DNA from: Candidatus Halarchaeoplasma halalkaliphilum
GTDB lineage: Archaea; Thermoplasmatota; Thermoplasmata; Halarchaeoplasmatales; Halarchaeoplasmataceae
Assembly (NCBI GenBank): GCA_007133925.1
Contig: SLLU01000099.1
Coordinates: 1-19,931 of the forward strand
Reading direction: 5' to 3'
DNA: 19,931 nt
Shown: positions 1-8,300 of the stretch, piece after piece
Layout: each line of letters starts with the position of its first letter
How positions within the stretch are numbered: position 1 is the first letter of the stretch
Translations under genes and position numbers: made by a program
Notes under the pieces: model-generated
Told to the model about the DNA's origin: nothing
Database searches by the model: none
What the model saw: only the letters and a program-made list of their open reading frames with translations

Positions 1-53
1 GGGTAAACGTCCATACCGTTTTTTATGGTTTTACTCAGGTCGATCATCTTCAT
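1..53 (-). CDS. Cyclase / kynurenine formamidase family protein, N-terminal fragment (cut by window edge)
   Basis: Reading the minus strand from 53 to 1 gives MKMIDLSKTIKNGMDVYP. This matches the typical start of the cyclase family (kynurenine formamidase-like, PF04199), whose members begin with a pattern like IDLThxIxxGMPVYPG. These are metal-dependent hydrolases acting on N-formylkynurenine or other amides and lactones; the substrate cannot be told from 18 residues. I chose the ATG at 53 because an AGGA lies nine bases upstream (66-63). In-frame ATGs at 47, 74, 83 and 107 are alternatives. A TATA-like ACATATTTA (117-108 on the minus strand) lies upstream, so the gene is divergent from the cold-shock gene. 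The rest of the gene, including the zinc-binding residues, is outside the window. Confidence 0.55.
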   Translation of the reverse strand, partial: MKMIDLSKTIKNGMDVY

Positions 54-107
54 ATGGGATAATCCTGGTTTCATGGTTATCATCCGTACACCAGTGTCCT
101 CCACCAT

Positions 108-118
108 GTAAATATGTT
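108..118 (-). promoter_or_regulatory. Putative TATA box of the cyclase-family gene
   Basis: On the minus strand the AT-rich ACATATTTA sits about 60 bases before the chosen start at 53. This predicts a leader of about 30 bases that contains the AGGA ribosome-binding site. The box lies back to back with the promoter of the divergent cold-shock gene. Confidence 0.3.
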
Positions 119-149
119 TTATCCTCCCTTGAATGAACACCCGAGCACC

Positions 150-163
150 GAAAAAGTTTATAT
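150..163 (+). promoter_or_regulatory. BRE/TATA promoter of the cold-shock gene
   Basis: The sequence GAAAAAGTTTATAT has an A-rich BRE-like stretch followed by a TTTATAT box (157-163). Transcription would start near 186, giving a leader of about 25 bases that holds the strong ribosome-binding site. Confidence 0.5.
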
Positions 164-195
164 GAAATGACCCTTAGACCTATCCATAAAATACA

Positions 196-203
196 AGGAG
201 GTG
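196..203 (+). promoter_or_regulatory. Strong Shine-Dalgarno site that fixes the csp start
   Basis: AAGGAGGTGA, spanning about 195-204, is complementary to the archaeal 16S rRNA 3' end and lies at good spacing before the ATG at 212. An upstream in-frame ATG at 167 precedes this site and would lie before the predicted transcription start, so it is not used. Confidence 0.7.
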
Positions 204-211
204 ACACTCGT

Positions 212-403
212 ATGCAAGGAACGGTAAAATTCTTCAACAACATGAAGAACTTCGGATTCATCGAGCCCGATGACGGCGGTGAGGATCTTTTCGTACATCG
301 AAGCGAGATCAGTTCTGCTACCCTCAACGAGGGTGATAGAGTCGAGTTCGAAATCGAACAGAGCGATAAAGGTCCCAGGGCAGTGAACGTAAAAACCATC
401 TGA
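212..403 (+). CDS. csp: Cold-shock domain protein (CspA-like), 63 aa
   Basis: A single cold-shock domain (OB fold) that binds single-stranded RNA or DNA; family members melt RNA secondary structure in the cytoplasm. Visible signatures are the N-terminal MQGTVKFFN strand, an RNP1-like motif NFGFIEPDD and an RNP2-like motif DLFVHRSEI. The C-terminus GPRAVNVKTI is the usual last strand. At 63 residues it is the normal length for a stand-alone Csp. RNP1 reads KNFGFIE where bacterial CspA has KGFGFI, so the glycine before Phe is replaced by Asn. The gene stands alone with its own TATA box and a near-perfect ribosome-binding site, fitting high expression. Among archaea such proteins are known mainly from mesophilic or cold-living lineages. 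Confidence 0.93.
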   Translation: MQGTVKFFNNMKNFGFIEPDDGGEDLFVHRSEISSATLNEGDRVEFEIEQSDKGPRAVNVKTI

Positions 404-436
404 AACCTGGCTTAGACGTTCTCGGTAAACAATTTT

Positions 437-470
437 AGGGTTGAGAAACCCCTGCTTTATTTCTTACTAT
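437..470 (+). terminator. Hairpin plus T-rich tail after csp
   Basis: GGGTT (438-442) pairs with AACCC (447-451) around a GAGA loop, which fits the GNRA tetraloop pattern. A T-rich run (CTTTATTTCTTA) follows. It is a plausible transcription end for the cold-shock gene, though the stem is only five base pairs. Confidence 0.35.
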
Positions 471-487
471 GAGAATTTTCTCCAGGT

Positions 488-500
488 ACATTTTTATAGC
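488..500 (+). promoter_or_regulatory. Putative TATA box upstream of tRNA-Leu
   Basis: ACATTTTTATAGC resembles an archaeal TATA element and predicts a start near 520. No good TATA box lies in the usual place 25-30 bases before the mature tRNA, so the tRNA may be made with a leader of about 90 bases. That leader can fold (see the 536-586 inverted repeat). Confidence 0.35.
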
Positions 501-535
501 CTTCCGTGTTTGTCCCGTTCCCGGGATACATCATA

Positions 536-586
536 TGCGAGGGTTACACAGGAACCCTTTTCCTGTTTACTCTCGATTTACTCGCA
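536..586 (+). repeat. Inverted repeat TGCGAG...CTCGCA enclosing smaller hairpins, upstream of tRNA-Leu
   Basis: TGCGAG (536-541) is a perfect reverse complement of CTCGCA (581-586). Inside it ACAGG (548-552) can pair with CCTGT (562-566), or GGGTT (541-545) with AACCC (553-557). GCGAGGG at 537-543 is identical to the 5' acceptor strand of the tRNA at 609-615. If transcribed with the tRNA, this leader could compete for the tRNA's 3' strand. Confidence 0.45.
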
Positions 587-608
587 CTAAAACCTTTTCG
601 CTCCTAAA

Positions 609-693
<85 letters not shown>

Positions 694-701
694 CTTTTTT
701 T
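694..701 (+). terminator. T-tract terminator of tRNA-Leu
   Basis: CTTTTTTT directly follows the discriminator base, as expected for archaeal RNA polymerase termination. The same T-run can also pair with CAAAAAAGT at 724-732. Confidence 0.55.
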
Positions 702-754
702 GTATATGAGCGGAGGGAATAAACAAAAAAGTGGGTGGACGTTAGTCCGATGCA

Positions 755-794
755 TACTTTAATTTTCTGTAGCGGAGCGAATGAAAATAAAGTA
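755..794. repeat. Long bulged hairpin in the tRNA-Leu downstream region
   Basis: TACTTTAATTTTC (755-767) pairs with GAAAATAAAGTA (783-794). This makes twelve base pairs with one bulged A and a 15-base loop TGTAGCGGAGCGAAT. It is the longest of five neighbouring hairpins between the tRNA and the copy of its 3' end. Confidence 0.6.
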
Positions 795-798
795 GAGG

Positions 799-819
799 AG
801 GAAGAACTTGTTTCTTCCT
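799..819. repeat. Hairpin AGGAAGAA-CTTGT-TTCTTCCT
   Basis: This is a perfect 8-base-pair stem with a five-base loop. The AACTTGTTT core (805-813) also occurs on the minus strand inside a hairpin at the right edge of the window (19587-19595). Confidence 0.6.
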
Positions 820-886
820 GCGATTTACAAGGGCTTTGCCCGAAGTAAAAAGAGGTACGGTGGTATAAACATCGGGATTAGTTTCT

Positions 887-897
887 CTTCCCTCGCA
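887..897 (+). repeat. Direct repeat of the tRNA-Leu 3' end
   Basis: CTTCCCTCGCA is identical to tRNA-Leu positions 683-693, including the discriminator A, and lies 204 bases downstream in the same orientation. An exact copy of a tRNA 3' end is what integration at the tRNA would leave as an attachment-site repeat, but no integrase gene is seen. At 11 bases chance is not excluded. Confidence 0.5.
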
Positions 898-907
898 TTT
901 TAATAAT
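898..907 (+). promoter_or_regulatory. Putative TATA box for a candidate small RNA
   Basis: TTTTAATAAT lies about 25 bases before the first base of the 924-997 folded region, the right distance for an archaeal transcription start there. Confidence 0.3.
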
Positions 908-923
908 GACTGACCGAGGGTGT

Positions 924-997
924 CGGTGTTGATCGGAACGAAATAGTTTTTTGATAGTTCCTCAGAGACCTTTGGTATCCAAGGCTTCCGAACACCG
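924..997 (+). ncRNA. Candidate structured small RNA of unknown family
   Basis: CGGTGTT (924-930) pairs with AACACCG (991-997). After a GAT bulge, CGGAA (934-938) pairs with TTCCG (986-990). An inner hairpin pairs CC-TTGG with CCAA-GG (969-984) around TAT. A smaller ACCGA/TCGGT hairpin (913-917 with 923-927) would compete with the outer stem. A TATA-like element sits at the right distance upstream. I recognise no known family; clear box C/D motifs are absent and there is no obvious H/ACA 3' ACA box. It lies before the TATA box of the next gene, so it is not that gene's leader. The strand is inferred from the TATA position. Confidence 0.3.
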
Positions 998-1007
998 CTA
1001 GGGTAAT

Positions 1008-1016
1008 CTATATATC
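1008..1016 (+). promoter_or_regulatory. TATA box of the first surface solute-binding protein gene
   Basis: CTATATATC places the transcription start near 1038, giving a leader of about 16 bases that contains ACGGAGCTAGGTAAT before the ATG. The paralog downstream has the same arrangement (TATA box, short leader, GGAGCTAGGTAA). Confidence 0.5.
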
Positions 1017-1053
1017 AAATGAATGGAATATACATACAACGGAGCTAGGTAAT

Positions 1054-4000
1054 ATGTGTTACAAAGGGATCAGGGCGGTATTCATAGTACTGCTGTTGGG
1101 TATGAGTATGCTGGTTGCGGGCATTGGAGTCATGGATGACGAAGCGGACAACGAAGATTGGGAGGTATGGATGAACGGGCCGCAGATCGTAATATTGGGG
1201 GAAGAGAATAGCTGGAAAGCTCATGTTTGGTTCGAGAATCCATCCACGAGTAACTTGACATACACCTGGACCGTATCCGGTGAAATAGTGGAAGAGGATT
1301 CGGATGAACTCGAGTACACATTCCATACCCTGGGTACGTGGACAATAGAGGCAACGGTGGAGGACGAGGACAACAACACGGCCAGTGGCAGCATGAACGT
1401 CCGAGTGCATACCGACGTATCACTGACGGTGATGGATGAAGCCTACACACCCCTGGAAGATGCCTACGTATTACTTAGTAATGACGAGGGTTACGAGGAG
1501 TTGCAGAGGACTGACGAAAGTGGGGATGCATTATTCGAGGCGTGGGGTCCGCTGGGAAAACATCCTGAGGACCTTGAGTTTTCGGTGACCGTATGGTGTG
1601 GTGGATATGATTTAAAAACAGAGGTGTTCACTGGCACGGAGCACCAAATAGTGCTTTTCGAGGAAGACGATTATTCTCCACCGGTTGAAGACGGGGTTTA
1701 CGTGGACAACATCAGACTGGAGCTGAGGCAGGAACAATCAGTAGGTTTGTTCGATACCGCCATGGGTGATCTGGATGCTTTCTTACAACCCATAGATGGT
1801 CCTATATACGCCGACCAAAATGAATCTATAAAGGAACTGATCCGGGAACTTGATTCTTACAGATCGTACACCGAGTTATCTTTGAACACCGCCTGGACGG
1901 AGCCATCAAGGGTGGAGTTGGATACGGTTGGAAATGGTGATCCTGGGGATTTTGTGATGAACCCCTTTTCCATTCAAGAGATACGACATGCACTCAACTA
2001 TCTTATCAACCGTCAGCAGATAGTTGATGAGGTGTACGGAGGACGTTCTATCCCCATGTATCAGTCGATATCGCCCCTGAATGATTATTACGACAGAGAA
2101 CTGAGGATGCTGGATGAATCATTCGGCTTTACTCCTGAAGGGAACTTTGATCATGCTTATAACATGATACAGGATGCCATGACCGATGCCATGCACCACC
2201 CTGATCTGGCTGGAGATATGAGACCTCCCGATGATTCGCCCACAGAGTTTTGGCAGTACAAACCGCCGGGGCGAGATTGGGGTGATATACAGGTCAAAGG
2301 TATGATCCGTGTTGAGGACAGCCGTCTCCATATGGGTAGATTGTTTTCAGACCTATTGGAGGACTGTGGCATCCGTGTGAACCGGATTGAGGGCGATAAA
2401 GGTACAATTACTACATGGCTCTTCACAGACCCAGCAGATTGGGAATGGGGGTTCAATACCGGTGGCTGGATATCCTCTGTTACCGTTGCTTACCAGCACG
2501 CGGTGCCAATCCAGTTTTATACTGATTACAACCGATTCATGCCCGGCGGATTAATCGGAGAATCCTGCAGGTACCTGTATCGCAGGGACGAACCCTATGC
2601 TCAGCCGTTGATCGATGATTACGTGAAACCCCTGGTGGACGGGTTGCTAACCGACGAACAAACTTACTGGGATTACATACGCCACATCTCCTATAAAGGC
2701 ATGTTTCAAAGTTCCAGGATTTTCGTTACCCACAATCAAGAGGTTGTGCCTTTAAACAAAGAAAGAGTCTCCGAGGTGGCTTACGATTCAACCACGGGTT
2801 GGTCACAGTTCTTTTCACCCCGCACTATCCAGACAACCGATGGAGATCTCAAAGCGGCTCTATATTCCTGGAGCGATCGGCTCTATATGGATAACTGGAA
2901 CGATATCCATGGTTCGAGGGATTACAATTCGATCTTAGCCCAGAGGATGAGTTATGATGCCGGAACCGCCCTCCATCCCATCAAGGGCACGTTCATACCC
3001 ATGAGGGCGGATTTCGTGGCGGACCTGGAGATGGCAGAGATGTTCAACTCCATATACGGCGAGAACATAGTGCCCGGGGAGTTCATGCTACGCAAGGACT
3101 ACGAGTTCGATGGAAACGGGGAACTGGTTAAGAATCTCGATATCCCTACCAACGACGACGTATGGTGGTACTGCGTACAGGGTGATACCTGGCTCCAGGG
3201 TGGCCATGAATACGACACCGATTGGAACAGGGTGCAGGTGGACAAGGTAGCCACCGCCGTTACGTACAATTACAATCTGGGTACGTGGCACTCCGGACAC
3301 GATCTTACCGTAAGAGACATACTGGCATGGCATGCTTTCTCCAAGCAGCTCTCGTACGGTGAAGAACAGGGTGCGCTTGGAGGCCAGTACTACCATTCCA
3401 GCTGGGCGAGTGGAAATAGGCCCTACCATCAAAACGTGAAAGCCATAGAGATCGTGGATGCTGAGAAAGGGATAATCACATACTATGGAAACTACACCTT
3501 TCCAGTGGACTCGGAGATATGCGGATATTACGGAGATTTCCCCATGCATCCCTGGCAGCTCTACGAAGCAGTGTCGCATCTACGGGGAGAGACGGACTAC
3601 GCCGATTCGGGAGCAACTCCACACGACATATACGAGTGGACGAACATAGCCGGAACCAATTACGTGCACTGGATCTGCCAGGATCAAACAGTGGACTTCA
3701 GGAACACACTGATCAACCTCAAGAACGCCCAGTGGCTTCCTCCATACATCTCCGGACCCATCGACGTTGATGATTACCAGGAGATCGAAACCGAGATCGA
3801 TTCGATCACCCACTGGCAGGACACCTACGGGCTATCATGGATCTCCCAGGGTCCCTTCAAGATAGTGGAATACGATTGGCAAGATATATCTATGGAGATG
3901 GAGAGACATACCCATGAGGATGGATACCCATTCCCAAATGAACATTGGAGCGAATCTCTACTCATAAAACGGCTGGAACACGGGAACATGACCGCCCCCG

Positions 4001-5325
4001 CAGAACTCTATGCGGGAGAACCTTTGATGGCAGATATACGTATATTGGTCTTGAAAGAATATCCATCCTATCGGACAAGGGATCTTAGAGAGGATGAAGA
4101 TTTTGAATCCGTTCTTTCAGTGTACGATGAATTTGGTCTTTTAGTATATGAAGATACGGAACCAAACTATGTGGATTCAGATGGAACCTATCTGCACGTG
4201 ACCATCCCCGGCACCGTAACCGGCGATTGGAGTGAGGGTTGGTACCAAATTGAATTCGTCTCAGGATTTGAAGGTCAGAGGTACAAATCTAAAACATTCA
4301 GAATTCTCTATGTTTCACCAGGCACGACCGAGATAGTGAACCATGCCTTATCTGTCTCACCAACTGTGGGAATAACTCCATTGATGGTAAACATCACTGC
4401 ATCCGCAGAGAACCTGGGTAGTATACAAGGCAGTGAGACAATACTGATCGATGGCCACGCCGTGGATTCGGTGACAGTTCCCGGCTTTGGATTCGTTAAT
4501 GAGACCATAACCCATACATTCCAAGAACCCGGTACTTACGAAGTCACCTTCGGTGAGCTCACGGAGACCGTTACAGTCTTTGAACCCGTTTTCGAACCTG
4601 TGGATACAGAATTGATAATCACTCCTATGTGGGGTACCCCACCCCTTGAAGTGAACATCTTTGTTCGTGCTAGAAACACCGGTCATCTGGATGGTTCCCT
4701 TGATCTGGTTATCCATGAGACGGTAGTTCATTCGCTGTTCATATCGGCAGGAGAGAGTGCGGAGCACATCCTCAACTACACTTTCCAAGAACTGGGTACC
4801 TACTCCGTATCATTTGCGGATATTGAGGAGGAAGTCATGGTCGTAGAACCGGTACCCGAGTTCGTTAACCTGCAGTTGAGCGTGTATCCCAAGGACGGTG
4901 AGGCCCCCCTTGAGAACGTTGTCATCTACATTTACGGAGAGAACTCCGGGGCCGCTGAAGGCGAGTTGGAACTGCTGATAGATGGTGTTGTGGATTACAC
5001 TCTGGTCATACCTGCCGGAGAGAGTTCGGAGCATACGATTGTACACGAGTTCCAGGTTCCCGGGACTTACAATATAACATTCCATGATCTCACGGAGACG
5101 GTGTTGGTTGTTGATCCGGAAAAGGAAGAATACTCGGATACCGACGCACCTCTGTGGATACTCCCTGTCATCGGTCTGATCATAGTACTGCTTACCCTGA
5201 TGTACTACATCTACAAGAGCACCAGGAGGCCTAAGTCTATGGGCGTATACGACGAGGATGTGTACGGGGATGAAATTCTCATGGAAGATGATAAAGATGC
5301 TGAACATCAGGAAGAGGACATTTAA
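1054..5325 (+). CDS. Giant membrane-anchored family 5 solute-binding protein with swapped module order (paralog 1, 1423 aa)
   Basis: Probable extracellular peptide- or oligomer-binding protein. Residues 1-25 are a signal peptide (Lys/Arg then FIVLLLGMSMLVAGIGV). About 40-118 is a PKD-like Ig fold and 120-205 a carboxypeptidase-regulatory/CnaB-like domain. Residues 216-985 carry family 5 (DppA/OppA-type) signatures in reversed order: YVDNIRLELRQ (216), EIRHALNYLINRQQIVDEVY (309), a GIRV segment, then GTWHSGHDLTVRDI (743), GPFKIVEY (933) and GYPFPNEHW. Normally the WHDGTPLTAEDV segment comes first. Three CARDB-like repeats start near 1099, 1187 and 1273. A membrane helix (1367-1388) is followed by basic KSTRRPK and a very acidic tail. 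It is about 2.5 times the usual family length. The ATG at 1054 follows GGAG by nine bases. No permease or ATPase gene lies nearby, so it may serve transporters encoded elsewhere or act as a surface receptor. Confidence 0.85.
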   Translation: MCYKGIRAVFIVLLLGMSMLVAGIGVMDDEADNEDWEVWMNGPQIVILGEENSWKAHVWFENPSTSNLTYTWTVSGEIVEEDSDELEYTFHTLGTWTIEATVEDEDNNTASGSMNVRVHTDVSLTVMDEAYTPLEDAYVLLSNDEGYEELQRTDESGDALFEAWGPLGKHPEDLEFSVTVWCGGYDLKTEVFTGTEHQIVLFEEDDYSPPVEDGVYVDNIRLELRQEQSVGLFDTAMGDLDAFLQPIDGPIYADQNESIKELIRELDSYRSYTELSLNTAWTEPSRVELDTVGNGDPGDFVMNPFSIQEIRHALNYLINRQQIVDEVYGGRSIPMYQSISPLNDYYDRELRMLDESFGFTPEGNFDHAYNMIQDAMTDAMHHPDLAGDMRPPDDSPTEFWQYKPPGRDWGDIQVKGMIRVEDSRLHMGRLFSDLLEDCGIRVNRIEGDKGTITTWLFTDPADWEWGFNTGGWISSVTVAYQHAVPIQFYTDYNRFMPGGLIGESCRYLYRRDEPYAQPLIDDYVKPLVDGLLTDEQTYWDYIRHISYKGMFQSSRIFVTHNQEVVPLNKERVSEVAYDSTTGWSQFFSPRTIQTTDGDLKAALYSWSDRLYMDNWNDIHGSRDYNSILAQRMSYDAGTALHPIKGTFIPMRADFVADLEMAEMFNSIYGENIVPGEFMLRKDYEFDGNGELVKNLDIPTNDDVWWYCVQGDTWLQGGHEYDTDWNRVQVDKVATAVTYNYNLGTWHSGHDLTVRDILAWHAFSKQLSYGEEQGALGGQYYHSSWASGNRPYHQNVKAIEIVDAEKGIITYYGNYTFPVDSEICGYYGDFPMHPWQLYEAVSHLRGETDYADSGATPHDIYEWTNIAGTNYVHWICQDQTVDFRNTLINLKNAQWLPPYISGPIDVDDYQEIETEIDSITHWQDTYGLSWISQGPFKIVEYDWQDISMEMERHTHEDGYPFPNEHWSESLLIKRLEHGNMTAPAELYAGEPLMADIRILVLKEYPSYRTRDLREDEDFESVLSVYDEFGLLVYEDTEPNYVDSDGTYLHVTIPGTVTGDWSEGWYQIEFVSGFEGQRYKSKTFRILYVSPGTTEIVNHALSVSPTVGITPLMVNITASAENLGSIQGSETILIDGHAVDSVTVPGFGFVNETITHTFQEPGTYEVTFGELTETVTVFEPVFEPVDTELIITPMWGTPPLEVNIFVRARNTGHLDGSLDLVIHETVVHSLFISAGESAEHILNYTFQELGTYSVSFADIEEEVMVVEPVPEFVNLQLSVYPKDGEAPLENVVIYIYGENSGAAEGELELLIDGVVDYTLVIPAGESSEHTIVHEFQVPGTYNITFHDLTETVLVVDPEKEEYSDTDAPLWILPVIGLIIVLLTLMYYIYKSTRRPKSMGVYDEDVYGDEILMEDDKDAEHQEEDI
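5050..5103 (+). repeat. 54-base exact repeat shared by the two paralogs (copy 1; copy 2 at 9403-9456)
   Basis: The end of the last CARDB-like repeat (FQVPGTYNITFHDLTETV) is identical base for base in both genes, third codon positions included. The gene bodies elsewhere differ at many synonymous sites. Confidence 0.85.
5212..5274 (+). repeat. 63-base repeat, one mismatch, in the paralogs' anchor and tail (copy 1; copy 2 at 9550-9612)
   Basis: The stretch encoding YKSTRRPKSMGVYDED and the start of the acidic tail is identical for 48 bases. After one G/A difference it is identical for 14 more. Together with the 5050-5103 patch this points to gene conversion or recombination at the 3' ends. Confidence 0.85.
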
Positions 5326-5345
5326 TATGGAGGATTGAAGAAACC

Positions 5346-5357
5346 TTTATATTATAT
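5346..5357 (+). promoter_or_regulatory. TATA box of the second surface solute-binding protein gene
   Basis: TTTATATTATAT lies in the 66-base gap after the first paralog and predicts a start near 5376, about 16 bases before the ATG at 5392. The second paralog can therefore be transcribed on its own. The leader CCGGAGCTAGGTAAA is nearly the same as in paralog 1. Confidence 0.5.
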
Positions 5358-5391
5358 CGCGGAGATATACATCCTACCGGAGCTAGGTAAA

Positions 5392-8300
5392 ATGTGTTTC
5401 AAAGGGATCAGGGCAATATTCATTGTACTGTTGCTGGGCATGGGTATGCTGGCTGCAGGCGTTGGAGTCATGGATGACGAGGTCATCTGTGGAGATTGGG
5501 AAGTATTAATCGACGGTCCGTATCTTGTTGTTGCTGGCGAAGAGAATATTTGGGAAGCGAGCATCCTTCCCGGGGATATCCCGACGAGCGACTTTACCTT
5601 TTCATGGACTGTTTCGGGTGAGATCGTCAGTGAAGAATCGAACATCCTCTCTTACACGTTCCATAACATGGGTGCAACCGAAACCATAGAGGTCACCGTT
5701 ATGGACGAGCATAACAACACAAGGACTAGTAGGATTGATGTAGGAGTGTATACGGACATAACTGTGACGGTGGTGGATGAGGACCATGAACCCCTGGAAG
5801 ATGCATATGTTTTTTTTTCTAAATACCATGGTAGAACACTCGAGAGAACCGATGAGCACGGTAAGGCCCTATTCCATGTATGGGTATATGATGATGGGAC
5901 AATATTCTCCGTAACCACCTGGTACAGCGGTTACGGTTTCGTTACCGAGGAATTCACCGGTGTTGAGCACCATATAGTTCTCCTGAAAGAAGAGGAAACA
6001 CTCCCTCCTGAAGAGTCATATTACGTAGATCGCATACGAATGGAAACTAGAATGGGAATGGATTCTGCTTTGTTCGACATCGCCATGGGTGAACTGGATC
6101 TATTTCTAGATACCATATCAGGTGAAACCTACGCCGGTCATAGTGAAGACTTCAGGGAACTTATCCAAGAACTAGACACTTACAGGGCTTACAACGAATT
6201 GACCTTCAACACCGCATGGACGGAACCCTCACTGGTGGAGTTGGACATAATAGGGGATGGTGATCCCCTTGACTTCAGGATGAACCCCTTGGCAGTACGA
6301 GAAGTACGGTTCGCACTCAATTACTTACTCAACCGACAGCAGATAGTGGAAGCGGTGTATAAGGGTCATTCGATACCCATGTACCAGGCGATATCTCCTC
6401 TGAACGAGTTCTACGAAAATGAGCTAAGACGGCTGGATGAAAAATATGGTTTCACTGCCGAGGGAGACTTCGATAAGGCTTACAACATGATACAGGATGC
6501 CATGACGGACGCCATGAACAACCCCGAACTGTCGGGAGATATGAGACCACCTGAGCTATCACCAACACGATTCTGGCAGTACAAGCCCCCCGGTGGTACC
6601 TGGAACGATATCAACATAACGGCTCTCATCCGTGTGGGTGATGGCCGTCTTGAAGTGGGCAACATGGTCGCAGATCTTATGGAGGTTTGTGGTATACGGG
6701 TGGATAGACGTGAAGGTGGCCGTGAACTGATCGAGGTATGGCTATTCACGGATCCTGCAGATTTCCAATGGGGGTTTTACACAGGTGAATGGATCGCTTC
6801 TGAAACTGTGGCATACATGCATTCCCTACCAGTTCAATTCTATACCGATTACAACGGATTCATGCCCGGGGGATTGCTTGGGGATGAATGCAGGTACTAC
6901 TATCGTCGGGACGAATCCTATGCTCAGTCCTTGATAGATGATCATGCGAACCCCCTCATGGCTGGGTTGATAGAGGACAAAGAAACCTACTGGGATCACG
7001 TGAGACACATCTCGGACACCGGGATATACCATAGTGCCAGGATATTCATCTCTCGTAATCGAGACATCATACCCATGAATAATGAACGAGTGAGCGAGGT
7101 GGCCTACGACGCTACAACCGGATGGTCCGGAGTGTTCTCCCCCCGGACAGTACGGACCATTGATGGTAATTTGACAGCAGCAATCCACCGCGCGGTGGGT
7201 TTTCCGTATATGATACCCTGGAATGATATCGAAGGCTCGGATGATTACGAATATGATCTTTATCTGGATATGATCTATGACCCGGCTACGAAACTACATC
7301 CGGTAAAGGGGACGACCGTACCCATGAGAGCGGATTACATCGCTGATGAAACACTGGCCAACATTTACAACGCTCGGTATGATGAGGACATATCTCCCGG
7401 AGAACTCATGGCACGGAGGGATTACGAGTTCGATGAAAACGGAGGACTGGTAAAGAAACTGGAGGTACCCTCAGGTGATGATGTGTGGTTCTACGATGTG
7501 CAGACTGAAACTTGGATAAACGGTGGCCACACTTACGACCCTGAAACCAAAGAACTGGTGCAGGTTGACAGAGTGGCCTCCGCAGTCACGTACAAGTACC
7601 ATCTCGGAACGTGGCATTCGGGACACGAACTAAAGCTCAGAGATGTGATGGCATGGCACGCTTTCTCCAAACAGTTATGTTACGACAGCCATTGGGGTGC
7701 CCTGGAAGGCCCATATTATCATTCGGGATTTGCCGCTGAGAACAGACCCTACATGCAGAACCTGAAGGCCATCGAGATCATCGATGCCAAGGAGGGTATC
7801 GTAACTTATTACGGTGATCATACCTTCCCGGACAAGTCGGAGATCGCAGGGTATTATCCCCGATTTCCCTTACATCCATGGCAGCTCTACGAGGCGGTTA
7901 CCGAGCTTAGGCACTCTCCCATCACGGAATACGCTGATTCAGGTAACACACCTTTTGATATATACGAGTGGAAAAATCAAGCGGGAACGAATACCGTGAG
8001 CTGGATAAGCTCATCACAGACCGTGGACTTCAAGAACACCCTTCTCAACCTTGCTGGCTTGGGAACACTTCCCGCAAAGATACCTCCGTACCTGAACCAC
8101 GGGCCAACCCCTATAACCGAGGATAAACATGTGGAGGAGATACAGGCAATAACCGCATGGCAGGATACCTACAGGCATTCATGGATCTCCCATGGTACCT
8201 TCAAGCTTATCCAGTTCAATATAGTCTCGCTGACTGGTGAGTTGGAGAGGCACACCCATGAGGATGGCTACCCCTTCCCAGATGACCACTGGAGAAACCT

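Larger units (their letters stand above)
694..1053. other. Gene-free 360-base region: hairpin array, tRNA 3'-end copy, candidate small RNA, SBP1 promoter
   Basis: No convincing reading frame is seen on either strand. The stretch holds, in order: ACTTTTTTTG/CAAAAAAGT (693-702 with 724-732), GGAC-GTTA-GTCC (737-748), a 12-pair hairpin with one bulge (755-767 with 783-794), AGGAAGAA/TTCTTCCT (799-806 with 812-819), and GGGC-TTT-GCCC (831-841). Then come an 11-base copy of the tRNA-Leu 3' end (887-897), a second folded region (913-997), and the TATA box of the downstream gene (1009-1015). Confidence 0.6.

Noticed and set aside
31..399. Minus-strand frame across the cold-shock gene
   Set aside because: It is antisense to csp. 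The real minus-strand gene at the left edge is in another frame (MKMIDLSKTI...).
694..900. CRISPR array
   Set aside because: The repeats here are unrelated hairpins rather than regularly spaced identical direct repeats, and no cas genes are present.
1054..1080. Lipoprotein signal for the giant proteins because of the Cys at position 2
   Set aside because: The Cys precedes the hydrophobic core instead of following it, so there is no lipobox. The C-terminal helix is the likelier anchor.
4357..5307. Two long minus-strand frames opposite the first paralog's CARDB-like region
   Set aside because: They mirror the codon pattern of the sense gene and show no domain or start signal.
5335..5391. TTG start adding 19 residues to the second solute-binding paralog
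   Set aside because: The TATA box at 5346-5357 lies inside this extension. ATG 5392 has the same leader and N-terminus as paralog 1.
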